DNA of 64,000 bases from Pseudooceanicola nanhaiensis DSM 18065. Its GTDB lineage: Bacteria > Pseudomonadota > Alphaproteobacteria > Rhodobacterales > Rhodobacteraceae. Position 1 is the stretch's first letter; each line of letters opens with the position of its first letter. Shown here one piece after another: positions 47,141 to 56,327 of the stretch. The notes beneath the pieces are model-generated. The model saw nothing but the letters and a program-made list of their open reading frames with translations, did no database searches and was not told the origin of the DNA. The DNA lies in NCBI RefSeq assembly GCF_000688295.1, contig NZ_JHZF01000013.1:310001-374000 (forward strand). Reading direction: 5' to 3'. Position numbers and translations under genes: made by a program.

Positions 47141-47863
47141 TTAAGGCTCTTTGGCCACCCGCGCCAGTGTCACCACGGAAACATCGGCCGCCCCGGCCTC
47201 CAGACAGGCGCGAGTCGCCTCGGTCAGGGTGGCGCCCGAGGTCATCACGTCGTCGACCAGAAGCACATGGCGGTCGCGCAGCCTCCCGGCCCGGCGGTCC
47301 GGCACGACGAGCGCCCGGTCGAGCGTGACGAAACGCGCCTCCACCCCCTTGCCGTCCAGCACCGGCGTCCGCCGCACGCGCTCAAGCAGGTCGGGGCAGA
47401 CCTCGGCCCCGAGCCAGCGCCCGAGCGCGCGGGCGAGCAGCGCGGACTGGTTGTAGCGCCGCCGGACCAGCCGCCAGCGGTGCAGCGGCACCGGCGCAAG
47501 CAGCATGCCCGTGGTGTCGACGCCGGCCAGCGCGCGGGCCATCCAGTCGGCGCAGGGCATGGCGAGGTCCTGCCGGTCGCCGTGCTTGAGCGCCAGCACC
47601 AGCCGCCGTGCCGTCCCCCTGTAGAGCATCGCCGCCCGCCCCTGCCGCCACGGCCGCGGCAGCGCCATGCACTCGTCGCAATGCGCCACCTCGCCGGGCC
47701 GGCCGCCGGGCAGCGGCACGCCACAGTGGTCGCAGGTGAACCCGGTGATGAAGGGCGTCTCGCGCCAGCAGGGGCCGCAGAGGCCGAAATCGCTCTGCAC
47801 CATCGTGCCGCAGCCCATGCAGCGCGACGGATAGAGCACGCGCAAGGCCGTTTGAATGTTCAT
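47141..47863 (-). CDS. ComF-family phosphoribosyltransferase-like protein
   Basis: A 240-residue ComF-family protein. The N-terminal zinc-ribbon-like region has four CxxC-type sites (SRCMGCG, LCGPCW, TCDHCG, HCDECM). The C-terminal phosphoribosyltransferase fold contains LAPVPLHRWRLVRRRYNQSA and the PRPP-loop VLLVDDVMTSGATL. In naturally competent bacteria ComF aids handling of imported single-stranded DNA; in most others its role is undefined. It is the first gene of the comF-grxC-nitrilase-marR run and is divergent from the NDUFAF5-like gene 23 bp away. Confidence 0.93.
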   Translation of the reverse strand: MNIQTALRVLYPSRCMGCGTMVQSDFGLCGPCWRETPFITGFTCDHCGVPLPGGRPGEVAHCDECMALPRPWRQGRAAMLYRGTARRLVLALKHGDRQDLAMPCADWMARALAGVDTTGMLLAPVPLHRWRLVRRRYNQSALLARALGRWLGAEVCPDLLERVRRTPVLDGKGVEARFVTLDRALVVPDRRAGRLRDRHVLLVDDVMTSGATLTEATRACLEAGAADVSVVTLARVAKEP

Positions 47864-47886
47864 CGCCCGCCCCTTATCTAGCCATC

Positions 47887-48705
47887 ATGACCACGCCCCG
47901 CCTCACCGACCGCCAGGCCCTGATCCGCAACCGTGCCCGCACCCGGGACGAGGCGCTCTTCCTGCATGACGCCGCCATCGAGGAAACCGAGGCTCGCCTC
48001 GCGATGGTTAAAAGAACGTTTACGGCGCCGCTGATCGTCGGGCCGCAGGCGGAGAGATGGGCCGCGGCGCTCGGGCTTCAGGCGCGCTGCATCGCGGATG
48101 ACGAGGTGCTGGACGTGGTCGAGGGGGCGCATGACCTCGTCATCCACGCCATGGCGCTGCACTGGGCCTCGGACCCGGTCGGCCAGATCATCCAGTCGCG
48201 CCGGGCGCTGCGGCCGGACGGGCTGTTCCTCGCCACGCTCTTCGGGGGCCAGACGCTGCACGAACTGCGCGCCGCGCTCGCCGCGGCCGAGACCGAGATC
48301 ACCGCGGGATTGTCCCCGCGTGTGGCGCCCATGGCCGAGATCCGGGATCTCGGCGGGCTTCTGCAACGCGCGGGTCTTGCCCTGCCGGTGGCCGATTGCG
48401 ACCGGCTCACCGTGACTTATGCCACCCCGCTGCACCTGATGCGCGAGCTTCGCGCCATGGGCGAGGGCAACGCGCTCGACCACCGTCTGCGCCGGCCCAC
48501 CCGGCGCGCGGTCCTGACCCGCGCCGCCGAGATCTACACCGAACGCTTTGCCCTGCCCGACGGCCGGGTCCCCGCCACGTTCGAGATCGTCCACCTCTCG
48601 GGCTGGGCGCCGGACGCGAGCCAGCCGCAGCCGCTGCGGCCCGGGTCCGCGACCCATCGCCTCGCCGACGCGCTCGGGGCCGCGGAAACGCCGCTCAAGG
48701 ATTGA
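47887..48705 (+). CDS. NDUFAF5/BioC-like AdoMet-dependent methyltransferase-fold protein
   Basis: A 272-residue class I methyltransferase-fold protein. IRNRARTRDEALFLHDAAIE at the N-terminus, LVIHAMALHWASDPVGQI in the centre and the C-terminal LSGWAPDASQPQPLRPGSAT are the pattern of the complex I assembly factor NDUFAF5 rather than of true BioC. The AdoMet motif is degenerate (PLIVGPQAERWAAALG). NDUFAF5 modifies an arginine of the NDUFS7/NuoB subunit; the bacterial protein probably serves NADH dehydrogenase assembly. The start at 47887 is 23 bp from the divergent comF, and hemH follows 50 bp downstream. Confidence 0.85.
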   Translation: MTTPRLTDRQALIRNRARTRDEALFLHDAAIEETEARLAMVKRTFTAPLIVGPQAERWAAALGLQARCIADDEVLDVVEGAHDLVIHAMALHWASDPVGQIIQSRRALRPDGLFLATLFGGQTLHELRAALAAAETEITAGLSPRVAPMAEIRDLGGLLQRAGLALPVADCDRLTVTYATPLHLMRELRAMGEGNALDHRLRRPTRRAVLTRAAEIYTERFALPDGRVPATFEIVHLSGWAPDASQPQPLRPGSATHRLADALGAAETPLKD

Positions 48706-48755
48706 CCCCCCCGGAGAAGCCTCTATCTGCGGCCCGGATGGACAGGAGAGACCAG

Positions 48756-49805
48756 ATGACCGAAGCATTCCGGCCCGAGCACGCCCCCGCAAGCCACCCC
48801 GCGGTCCCGCGCGAGAAGGTGGGCATCCTGGTCGCCAACCTCGGCACGCCGGACGGCACCTCCTACTGGCCGATGCGGCGCTACCTGAACGAATTCCTCT
48901 CGGACAGGCGGGTGATCGACTACCCCCGCTGGAAATGGCAGCCGATCCTGCAGACCGTGGTCCTCGGCAAGCGGCCCTTCACCAGCGGCAAGGCCTACCG
49001 CTCGATCTGGAACACCGAGGCGAACGAGAGCCCGCTGATGACGATCACCAAGCAGCAGGTCGCCAAGCTGAAGACCGTGCTGCACGAACGCTACGGCGCG
49101 CGCGTGATGGTCGACTTCTGCATGCGCTACGGCAATCCATCGACCCAGTCGAAGGTCCGCGCGATGGTCGAGGCGGGTTGCACGAAGATCCTCTTCTGCC
49201 CGCTCTACCCGCAATACGCGGGCGCCACGACGGCGACGGCGAACGACCAGTTCTTCCGCGCCCTGATGGACGAGAAGTGGCAGCCCGCCTCGCGCACCCT
49301 GCCGCCCTATTTCGATGACCCGGACTACATCGACGCGCTCGCGCAATCGGTCGAACGGGCCTACGCGAAGCTCGACCAGGCGCCCGACATCCTCGTGTGC
49401 TCCTACCACGGGCTGCCGTACCGCTACCTGATGGAAGGCGATCCCTACCATTGCCAGTGCGTGAAGACGACGCGGCTGCTGAAGGAGCGGCTTGGCTGGG
49501 GCGATGACCGGATCACCACGACCTTCCAGAGCCGATTCGGCCCCGAGGAATGGCTGAAGCCCTACACCGTGGAAGAGGTGGCCGAGCTGGCGCGACGCGG
49601 CAAGAAGCGGATCGCCGTCATGGCGCCGGCCTTCTCGGCGGATTGCATCGAGACGCTGGAAGAGATCAACGAGGAGATCCGCGAAAGCTTCGAACACGCG
49701 GGCGGCGAGAGCTTCACCTACATCCCCTGCCTGAACGACGACGACGCCCATATCGAGGCGCTGGCGGGCCGAATCGGCAGCAATCTCGGCGGCTGGCTCA
49801 CATGA
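48756..49805 (+). CDS. hemH: Ferrochelatase
   Basis: A 349-residue ferrochelatase that inserts Fe2+ into protoporphyrin IX to form haem. Conserved segments include VGILVANLGTPDGTSYWPMR, CPLYPQYAGATTATAND, the catalytic histidine in CSYHGLPYRYLM, and FQSRFGPEEWLKPYT. The acidic cluster needed for metal transfer is in IETLEEINEEIRESF. Two cysteines in YHCQCVKTT lie in a region where some homologues bind an Fe-S cluster, but no full four-Cys set is clear. ATG at 48756 follows AGGAG at good spacing. A strong bidirectional terminator lies 45 bp downstream. Confidence 0.97.
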   Translation: MTEAFRPEHAPASHPAVPREKVGILVANLGTPDGTSYWPMRRYLNEFLSDRRVIDYPRWKWQPILQTVVLGKRPFTSGKAYRSIWNTEANESPLMTITKQQVAKLKTVLHERYGARVMVDFCMRYGNPSTQSKVRAMVEAGCTKILFCPLYPQYAGATTATANDQFFRALMDEKWQPASRTLPPYFDDPDYIDALAQSVERAYAKLDQAPDILVCSYHGLPYRYLMEGDPYHCQCVKTTRLLKERLGWGDDRITTTFQSRFGPEEWLKPYTVEEVAELARRGKKRIAVMAPAFSADCIETLEEINEEIRESFEHAGGESFTYIPCLNDDDAHIEALAGRIGSNLGGWLT

Positions 49806-49849
49806 GCCTCACGCCTGCTTTATCTGGCGTTACTGACCGCCAGACATAG

Positions 49850-49881
49850 AAAAAGGCGGTGTGGGGACACACCGCCTTTTT
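49850..49881. terminator. Bidirectional intrinsic terminator between hemH and the 60-residue protein gene
   Basis: AAAAAGGCGGTGTG (49850-49863) and CACACCGCCTTTTT (49868-49881) form a perfect 14-bp stem with loop GGGA. The A and T runs make it functional on both strands for the two convergent genes. Confidence 0.95.
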
Positions 49882-49900
49882 CCGTGTAGTCAGTCGAGCC

Positions 49901-50083
49901 TTAGCTGGCTGCGATGGCTGCGCCGATGACGACGAGCAGAAGCAGCGGGATCAGGATGCCCGACGAGGTGCTGCTGGTTTCTTCCACGATGACCGGCGGT
50001 TCGATGACCGGCTCGGCCATGGAGCCAGCGTAGGCGGTCGAAGCGGCGGCAACCAGGGCAGCAGCGATAACGAGTTTCTTCAT
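49901..50083 (-). CDS. Small exported single-span membrane protein (60 residues)
   Basis: A 60-residue protein. Residues 1-20 (KKLVIAAALVAAASTAYAG) form a cleavable signal peptide, followed by a short Pro/Glu/Ser-rich stretch (AEPVIEPPVIVEETSSTSSG) and a C-terminal transmembrane helix (ILIPLLLLVVIGAAIAA). The ATG at 50083 has a textbook GGAGGTTAAT. Its presence next to hemH recurs, as I recall, in relatives, where copies have been mislabelled ferrochelatase because of position. Function unknown; a structural or regulatory membrane peptide is likely. It ends 19 bp from the bidirectional terminator. Confidence 0.8.
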   Translation of the reverse strand: MKKLVIAAALVAAASTAYAGSMAEPVIEPPVIVEETSSTSSGILIPLLLLVVIGAAIAAS

Positions 50084-50162
50084 ATTAACCTCCAGATATG
50101 TGCCCTAAGCCCCAACAGGTAAAGGACAGGGACACCCAAGACTTACCTCGTGACTCGTTTCT

Positions 50163-50191
50163 GGCAATTAAATCCTGCGATTGCAATTGCC
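50163..50191. repeat. Inverted repeat upstream of the 60-residue protein gene
   Basis: GGCAATT (50163-50169) and AATTGCC (50185-50191) are separated by 15 nt in the AT-rich gap between two minus-strand genes. It could be a protein-binding site for the small gene or the 3' hairpin of the L,D-transpeptidase transcript. Confidence 0.35.
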
Positions 50192-50226
50192 CACGCGCCA
50201 CCGACGATGCGATCGCCGGTTTGTCG

Positions 50227-50838
50227 TCAAATTAGCAACACCTGTGTGCCCACGTTGGTCAGGCCGAAGAGCTCGGCGATGTGCTCGTTGTAGAGCCCGA
50301 TGCAGCCGTTGGAGGATTTCCGGCCGATCTTGCGCGTGTCGTGGGTGCCGTGGATCCGGAAGTAGGTCCAGCTCAGGTACAGGGCATGCGTGCCGAGCGG
50401 GTTGTCCGGGCCGGGGCCGACGAAGTCGGGCCACTCGGGGTTGCGTTCCTTCATCGACGGCGTCGGCCGCCACTCGGGTCCCACAACTTTCTTCACGATT
50501 TCGGTACGACCGAGCTTCGTCAGCTCGGGAGTCAGGGGCACCGAGGTGGGGTAGAGCTTGTAGATCGACTGGTCCTCGGACCAGAAATGCAGCGCCCGGC
50601 TGGTCACGTCGACAAGGACGGCACCGCCCCGCGTATCGGAGAAGTAGGGGCGCCAGTCCAGCGACCGGAAGGACGAGATGTTCCGGCGGACGGAATCGGT
50701 CGGATCACGTTCGACGAGCGTGGAATTCTCGAACGAACTCGTATAGTTGGTCGTCTGCGCAAGCGCGGGCGCAGCGAGGAAGGCCGCACCGCTGGCAAGG
50801 AACGCACGGCGACCCGTGGCGGGGGGAATCCGGGACAT
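50227..50838 (-). CDS. L,D-transpeptidase (YkuD family)
   Basis: A 203-residue exported transpeptidase. The N-terminus (TGRRAFLASGAAFLAAPALA) is a signal peptide with twin arginines, possibly Tat-dependent. The YkuD domain has GTHALYLSWTYFRIHGTHD and the catalytic motif KSSNGCIGLYNEHIAEL, with His and Cys in the H-x(n)-S-x-G-C pattern. Such enzymes form 3-3 peptidoglycan crosslinks or attach proteins to the cell wall. The start at 50838 follows AAAGGAGCAGCCC. It is divergent from the CAP-domain lipoprotein across 175 bp. Confidence 0.93.
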   Translation of the reverse strand: MSRIPPATGRRAFLASGAAFLAAPALAQTTNYTSSFENSTLVERDPTDSVRRNISSFRSLDWRPYFSDTRGGAVLVDVTSRALHFWSEDQSIYKLYPTSVPLTPELTKLGRTEIVKKVVGPEWRPTPSMKERNPEWPDFVGPGPDNPLGTHALYLSWTYFRIHGTHDTRKIGRKSSNGCIGLYNEHIAELFGLTNVGTQVLLI

Positions 50839-51013
50839 GGGCTGCTCCTTTGAGCTCTTCGTAAGATTGCCTGGGCGGCAGGATAGGATTTCGCGGGGAA
50901 ACCTTCAAATCAAACTCGCGTCGGGCGGCCACGTTCCGCCGGGCCGGGGGTTTGTCAACCGCGTCGCGCCGCGCTAAGTCGGGTGGAACCCCTCGAAGCA
51001 ACGCGGACCTGCC

Positions 51014-51553
51014 ATGCGACCGATCCACCTTCTCCTCGCGCCTGCCCTTCTCCTGCTGGCGGCCTGCGCCCAGGCTCCGATCTCGACCATCGGTCCGGAC
51101 GGTCGCCCGCTGCCCAAGGTCTACCAGATCGGCCCCGGAGACGAGGGCCGCATCCAGTACGAGATGCTCGACGGGGTGAACGCGCTGCGGCAGGCCGCAG
51201 GGGCCGCGCCGGTCACGCTGAACCCGCAGCTCAACGCCGCGGCCGCGACCCATTCCCGCGACATGTCGAACCAGAACCGGCCCTGGCACTTCGGGTCCGA
51301 CGGCTCCTCCCCGCTCGATCGGGTGCGCCGCGTCGGCTACACCGGCCAGATGCTGGGCGAGAACATCTCGGAGACCTACGAGACCGAACTCGAGACGCTG
51401 TCCGCGTGGATGGAGCAACCCGACACCCGTGACGTGATCCTCGACCGCCGTGGCCGCGACATGGGGTTCGCCTGGTATCAGGAGCGCAACGGCAAGATCT
51501 GGTGGACGCTCATCATGGGCGGCGGTGCGGGCGGCGTCGGGCTGGGCAGCTGA
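51014..51553 (+). CDS. CAP (SCP/PR-1-like) domain lipoprotein
   Basis: A 179-residue exported protein. The signal LLLAPALLLLAACAQAP has a clear lipobox (LLAAC), so it is probably lipidated and membrane-attached. The CAP domain covers about residues 45-175: VNALRQAAGAAPVTLNPQLN, AAATHSRDMSNQNRPWHFGS, the Glu of LGENISETYETELE, and RDMGFAWYQERNGKIWWTLI. The His/Glu cleft residues of the family are present. Bacterial CAP proteins are poorly understood; lipid binding or cell-wall roles are proposed. Confidence 0.9.
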   Translation: MRPIHLLLAPALLLLAACAQAPISTIGPDGRPLPKVYQIGPGDEGRIQYEMLDGVNALRQAAGAAPVTLNPQLNAAAATHSRDMSNQNRPWHFGSDGSSPLDRVRRVGYTGQMLGENISETYETELETLSAWMEQPDTRDVILDRRGRDMGFAWYQERNGKIWWTLIMGGGAGGVGLGS

Positions 51554-51747
51554 TCCCTCGGAACCAGAGCTGGGCCAGGCTCCGCGCGTGACCGGGCAGG
51601 GGCTCGAACCCTCCGCGCCCGTCCGGATGGCGGGCAGCGGAGAGGCCCCCGGCTCATGCGCCTTGGCCGGAGCCGCGATGGCCAGGTGACCGGCCGCGCG
51701 GGGTCCGGCGCGACCCGGGGGACCGTCATATCGGGCGAGAGACGAGA

Positions 51748-51771
51748 AAGGGCGGCCCCGGGGCCGCCCTT
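51748..51771 (-). terminator. Terminator downstream of gltB
   Basis: A perfect palindrome, AAGGGCGGCCCC then GGGGCCGCCCTT, 17 bp beyond the gltB stop; on the minus strand it runs into TTCTCGTCTCT. The 235-bp gap 51554-51788 holds nothing else I can support. Confidence 0.7.
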
Positions 51772-51788
51772 CCTTCATGCGCCGGGGA

Positions 51789-54700
51789 TCACTCCGCCGG
51801 GATCGCCGTATCCTCGACCGTCACCGGATGCGCGAGCTTGTTCAGCATCTCCTTCGGCACGACCTGAAGGAAATTGTCCTTCTCGGCGTCCCAGTGCTGC
51901 AGGATGTCCGCGGCCTTCCGGCTGCCGGTCTCGTCCAGATGCCGCTCGATCAGCGCGCGAAGCTGGCCCATCCAGTGATCGACCGTGACCTTGCAGGTCA
52001 CCAGCGTCTCGAGGTTCATGAGCGTCTCGGCCCGGCCTTCGGGGTCGTAGAGGAAGGCCATGCCGCCGGTCATCCCGGCACCGAAGTTCGGCCCGATCTC
52101 GCCCAGGATCACCGCGACGCCGCCGGTCATGTATTCGCAGCCGTTCGAGCCGCAGCCCTCGATCACCACCTTGGCGCCCGAGTTCCGGACCGCGAAGCGC
52201 TCGCCCGCGCGGCCGGCGGCGAAGAGGTAGCCGTCGGTCGCCCCGTAGAGCACGGTGTTGCCGATGATCGTGTTCTCCGACGCCACCAGCGGCGAGGCCA
52301 TGGAGGGCCGCACCACGATGGTCCCGCCCGAGAGCCCCTTGCCGACATAATCGTTGGCCTCGCCCGAGACTTCCAGCTTCAGCCCCGGTGCCGCGAAGGC
52401 GCCCAGCGACTGGCCCGCCGAGCCGGTCAGCTTCACCGTCAGGTGGTCCGACTGCAGCGCGTTGCGCATCCCGAACTTCCGGACGATATGGCTCGAGGTC
52501 CGCGTGCCCACCGTCCGGTGCGTGTTCTGCACCGCGTAGGAGAGCTGCATCTTCTCGCCGTCCTTCAGGAAGCGCGCGGCATCGCGGACGATCTCGGCGT
52601 CGAGCGTGTCGTCCACCGGGTTCCGCTCCTTGTCGCGGTTGTAGCGGATGTCATGCGCCCCATCGACCGTGATGAGCAGCGGGTTGAGGTCCAGATCGTC
52701 GAGGTGATCGGCCCCCCGGCTCACCTGGTGCAGCAGGTCCGCGCGCCCGATCACGTCGTCGAGCGACCGCGCCCCGATGGAGGCCAGGACCTCCCGCACC
52801 TCGGTGGCGTAGAAGGTGATGAGGTTCACCACCTTGTCCGCATTGCCGGTGAACTTCGCGCGGAGCGATTCATCCTGCGTGCAGACACCCACGGGGCAGG
52901 TGTTCGACTGGCACTGGCGCACCATGATGCAGCCCATGGCGATCAGCGCGGCGGTGCCGATGCCGTATTCCTCGGCCCCCATCATCGCCGCCATGACGAT
53001 GTCGCGCCCGGTCCGCAGCCCGCCGTCCGTGCGCAGCGTCACCCGTTCGCGGAGGTTGTTCATCGCGAGGACCTGGTGCGCCTCGGTCAGGCCCATTTCC
53101 CACGGGAGGCCGGCGAACTTGATCGAGGTCGCCGGAGACGCGCCCGTGCCCCCGTTGTGACCCGAAATCAGGATGATGTCGGCCTTCGCCTTCGCCACGC
53201 CGGCCGCGATCGTGCCGACGCCGGAGGAGGCCACCAGCTTCACGGTCACCTTCACGGTCGGGTTGATCTGCTTCAGATCGTAGATGAGCTGGGCCAGATC
53301 CTCGATCGAGTAGATGTCGTGGTGCGGCGGGGGCGAGATCAGCGTCACGCCCTTGGTCGAATGCCGCAGCCGCGCGATCAGGTCGGTGACCTTCATGCCG
53401 GGCAACTGCCCGCCCTCGCCGGGCTTCGCACCCTGGGCCACCTTGATCTCGAGCTCTTCGCACTGGTTGAGGTATTCCGCCGTCACGCCGAAGCGCCCGG
53501 AGGCCACCTGCTTGATCTTGGCCGAGGGGTTGTCGCCGTTCGGCTCGGGCACGAAGTGTGCCGGATCCTCGCCGCCCTCGCCCGAATCGGACTTCGCACC
53601 GATCCGGTTCATCGCGACGTTCAGCGTCTTGTGCGCCTCGGGCGACAGCGCGCCGAGCGACATGCCCGGGGTCACGAAGCGCTTCCGGATCGAGGTGATC
53701 GATTCGACCTCCTCGATCGGGATCGCCTTGCCGAGCGGCTTGATCGCCAGGAGGTCGCGCAGGTGGATCGGCGGATTCGCCTGCATTCGAGCCGAATACT
53801 GCTTCCACAGCTCATAGGACGCCCGGTTGCAGGCGGCCTGGAGCATGTGCATCGTCTGCGCTTCCCAGGCGTGGGTCTCGCCGGATTTCCGCGCCTTGTA
53901 GAAGCCGCCGATCGGCAGGACGTCCTGTCCGCCGCGCCAACCCTTGCCGTGGATCTCCTCGACCTTCTTCTGGATGCCCGAGACACCGATCCCGGAGATC
54001 CGAGACGTCATGCCGGGGAAATACTCCGCGCACATGGCGCGGCTCAGGCCCACGGCCTCGAAGTTCAGCCCGCCGCGATAGGAGGAGACCACCGAGATCC
54101 CCATCTTCGACATGATCTTCAGAAGCCCCTGGTCGATGGCCTCGCGATAGCGCGCGACAGCCTCGGTCAGGGAGCCCTCGATCAGGCCCTTGCCGATCCG
54201 GTCGGCGATGGTGTCCTCGGCGAGGTAGGCGTTCACGATGGTCGCGCCGCAGCCGATCAGGACGGCGAAGTAATGCGGGTCGATGCACTCGGCCGAGCGC
54301 ACCCCGAGCGAGCAGAACGTCCGCAGCCCCTTCTTGGTCAGCCACGAATGGACGGCGCTGGTCGCGAGGATCATCGGCATCCCGACGCGGTCCTCACCCT
54401 GCAGCTGGTCGGTCAGCACGATATGCCCGCCGCCGGACCGCACGGCCTCCTCGGCCTCGGCCCGGATCCGCTCCAGCCCCTTGCGGAGCGCGTCATGGTC
54501 GTCGGTCACCTCGAAGGTGCAGTCGATCTCCACGAGGTTGTCGATGAAATGCGTCTTCAGCTCCTCGAACTGCTGGTTCGCCACGAAGGGGCTCTCCAGC
54601 ACGAGGATCTCCGTCTGCGCGCTCGACTCGTCGAGCACGTTCTTCAGGTTGCCGAAGCGCGTCTTCAGCGACATCACCCGGTATTCGCGAAGCGAGTCGA

Positions 54701-56327
54701 TCGGCGGGTTCGTCACCTGGGAGAAGTTCTGCCGGAAGAAATGGCTCAGCGGCCGGTACTTGTTCGACAGCACGGCAGAGGGCGTGTCGTCGCCCATGGA
54801 GGCCACGTTCTCCTTCGCATCCTCCACCATCGGGGCGAGGATCGTCTCGATCTCCTCCATGGTGAAGCCCGCCGCGATCTGGCGCTTGCGCAGCTCGCCG
54901 CCCGAGAACAGCGGCTTCTCGGTCACCGCGCCCAGCGTCTCTTCCAGGTCGTTGATCTTGCCGACCCACTCGCCGAACGGCTGCGCGGCCGAGAGTTTGT
55001 CCTTGATCTCGGTGTCGTGGTAGAGCGCGCCCTTCTTCATGTCGACGGCGATCAGCTGGCCCGGTCCGAGGGCGCCCTTCTCGCGCACCGTCGCCTCGTT
55101 GGTCGGCACCATCCCGGCCTCGGAGCCCGCGATCAGCAGCCCGTCGCCCGTCACGACATAGCGCATCGGCCGCAGCCCGTTCCGGTCCAGCCCGGCGCAG
55201 ACCCAGCGGCCATCGGTCATCGCCAGGGCGGCGGGGCCGTCCCAGGGCTCCATCACGCCGTTGCAGTAGGAATACATGTCACGCCATGCCTGCGGCAGCT
55301 CGAGCGCCTGCTTCGACCAGGACTCGGGCACCAGCATGGTCTTCGCCATCGGCGCGGAGCGTCCGGCGCGGACCAGGACCTCGAACACGGCATCCAGTGC
55401 CGCCGAGTCGGACGAGCCCTGCGGGATGATCGGCTTGATGTCCTCGGCCAGCTCTCCGAAGGTCGACGAGGCCATCCGGATCTCGTGGCTCTTCATCCAG
55501 TTGACGTTGCCCTTCAGGGTGTTGATCTCGCCGTTATGCGCGAGCATCCGGAAGGGCTGTGCCAGCCACCATTGCGGGAAGGTGTTGGTCGAATAGCGCT
55601 GGTGGTAGATCGCGAAGGCGCTCTCGAAGCGTTCGTCCATCAGGTCGGGATAGAATTCGCCCACCTGTTCGGCCAGCATCATGCCCTTGTAGATGATCGA
55701 GCGGCAGGACAGCGACGCGATATAGAGGTGGTTGATCCCCGCCGCGGCCGAGGCCTTCTCGATCCGGCGCCGGATCACGTAGAGCTCGCGCTCGAAGGTT
55801 TCCTCGTCCACGCCCTTGGCGTTCGAGATCAGGATCTGCTCGATCTCGGGCCGGGTCGCATTGGCCTTTTCGCCCAGGCAGGAGACATCCACCGGCACGT
55901 GACGCCAGCCGTAGATGTAATAGCCCATCTTCAGCACTTCGGCCTCGACGATGGTCCGGCAGGTTTCCTGCGCGCCGAAGTCGGTCCGGGGCAGGAAGAC
56001 CTGGCCGACGGCCATCAGCTCGTCCTCGCGCGGCTCGTGGCCGGTGCGCTTGATCTGGTCGTAGAAGAAGGGCACCGGGATCTCGACGTGGATGCCCGCG
56101 CCGTCGCCGGTCTTGCCGTCGGCATCGACCGCGCCGCGGTGCCAGATCGCCTTCAGCGCGGCGATGCCCGAATCCACGACCTTGCGGCTCTTCTTGCCGT
56201 CGATCGACACGACGAGGCCGACGCCGCAGGACGACTTCTCGTCCTCGTAGGAGAACATGCCGTTCTCGGACATCCACTTGCGCTTCGCTTCCTCGGCGCG
56301 GGCCCAGTTTTCGTCATACGTGGTCAT
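51789..56327 (-). CDS. gltB: Glutamate synthase (NADPH) large subunit
   Basis: A 1512-residue large subunit of GOGAT, which makes two glutamates from glutamine and 2-oxoglutarate. The N-terminal glutaminase has its nucleophile Cys34 in KSSCGVGLVVSIDG, implying removal of a 33-residue propeptide. The central domain is followed by the FMN/2-oxoglutarate synthase domain (ISPPPHHDIYSIEDLAQLIY, ISGHNGGTGASPATSIKFAG), the 3Fe-4S site CQSNTCPVGVCTQDE, and the C-terminal beta-helix domain (GSNGCEYMTGGVAVILGEIG). It is complete. The start at 56327 follows AAGGAGAGACGCC and overlaps the upstream GFA gene by 4 bp (ATGA), so it is translated with a gene not normally in this operon. Confidence 0.98.
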   Translation of the reverse strand: MTTYDENWARAEEAKRKWMSENGMFSYEDEKSSCGVGLVVSIDGKKSRKVVDSGIAALKAIWHRGAVDADGKTGDGAGIHVEIPVPFFYDQIKRTGHEPREDELMAVGQVFLPRTDFGAQETCRTIVEAEVLKMGYYIYGWRHVPVDVSCLGEKANATRPEIEQILISNAKGVDEETFERELYVIRRRIEKASAAAGINHLYIASLSCRSIIYKGMMLAEQVGEFYPDLMDERFESAFAIYHQRYSTNTFPQWWLAQPFRMLAHNGEINTLKGNVNWMKSHEIRMASSTFGELAEDIKPIIPQGSSDSAALDAVFEVLVRAGRSAPMAKTMLVPESWSKQALELPQAWRDMYSYCNGVMEPWDGPAALAMTDGRWVCAGLDRNGLRPMRYVVTGDGLLIAGSEAGMVPTNEATVREKGALGPGQLIAVDMKKGALYHDTEIKDKLSAAQPFGEWVGKINDLEETLGAVTEKPLFSGGELRKRQIAAGFTMEEIETILAPMVEDAKENVASMGDDTPSAVLSNKYRPLSHFFRQNFSQVTNPPIDSLREYRVMSLKTRFGNLKNVLDESSAQTEILVLESPFVANQQFEELKTHFIDNLVEIDCTFEVTDDHDALRKGLERIRAEAEEAVRSGGGHIVLTDQLQGEDRVGMPMILATSAVHSWLTKKGLRTFCSLGVRSAECIDPHYFAVLIGCGATIVNAYLAEDTIADRIGKGLIEGSLTEAVARYREAIDQGLLKIMSKMGISVVSSYRGGLNFEAVGLSRAMCAEYFPGMTSRISGIGVSGIQKKVEEIHGKGWRGGQDVLPIGGFYKARKSGETHAWEAQTMHMLQAACNRASYELWKQYSARMQANPPIHLRDLLAIKPLGKAIPIEEVESITSIRKRFVTPGMSLGALSPEAHKTLNVAMNRIGAKSDSGEGGEDPAHFVPEPNGDNPSAKIKQVASGRFGVTAEYLNQCEELEIKVAQGAKPGEGGQLPGMKVTDLIARLRHSTKGVTLISPPPHHDIYSIEDLAQLIYDLKQINPTVKVTVKLVASSGVGTIAAGVAKAKADIILISGHNGGTGASPATSIKFAGLPWEMGLTEAHQVLAMNNLRERVTLRTDGGLRTGRDIVMAAMMGAEEYGIGTAALIAMGCIMVRQCQSNTCPVGVCTQDESLRAKFTGNADKVVNLITFYATEVREVLASIGARSLDDVIGRADLLHQVSRGADHLDDLDLNPLLITVDGAHDIRYNRDKERNPVDDTLDAEIVRDAARFLKDGEKMQLSYAVQNTHRTVGTRTSSHIVRKFGMRNALQSDHLTVKLTGSAGQSLGAFAAPGLKLEVSGEANDYVGKGLSGGTIVVRPSMASPLVASENTIIGNTVLYGATDGYLFAAGRAGERFAVRNSGAKVVIEGCGSNGCEYMTGGVAVILGEIGPNFGAGMTGGMAFLYDPEGRAETLMNLETLVTCKVTVDHWMGQLRALIERHLDETGSRKAADILQHWDAEKDNFLQVVPKEMLNKLAHPVTVEDTAIPAE

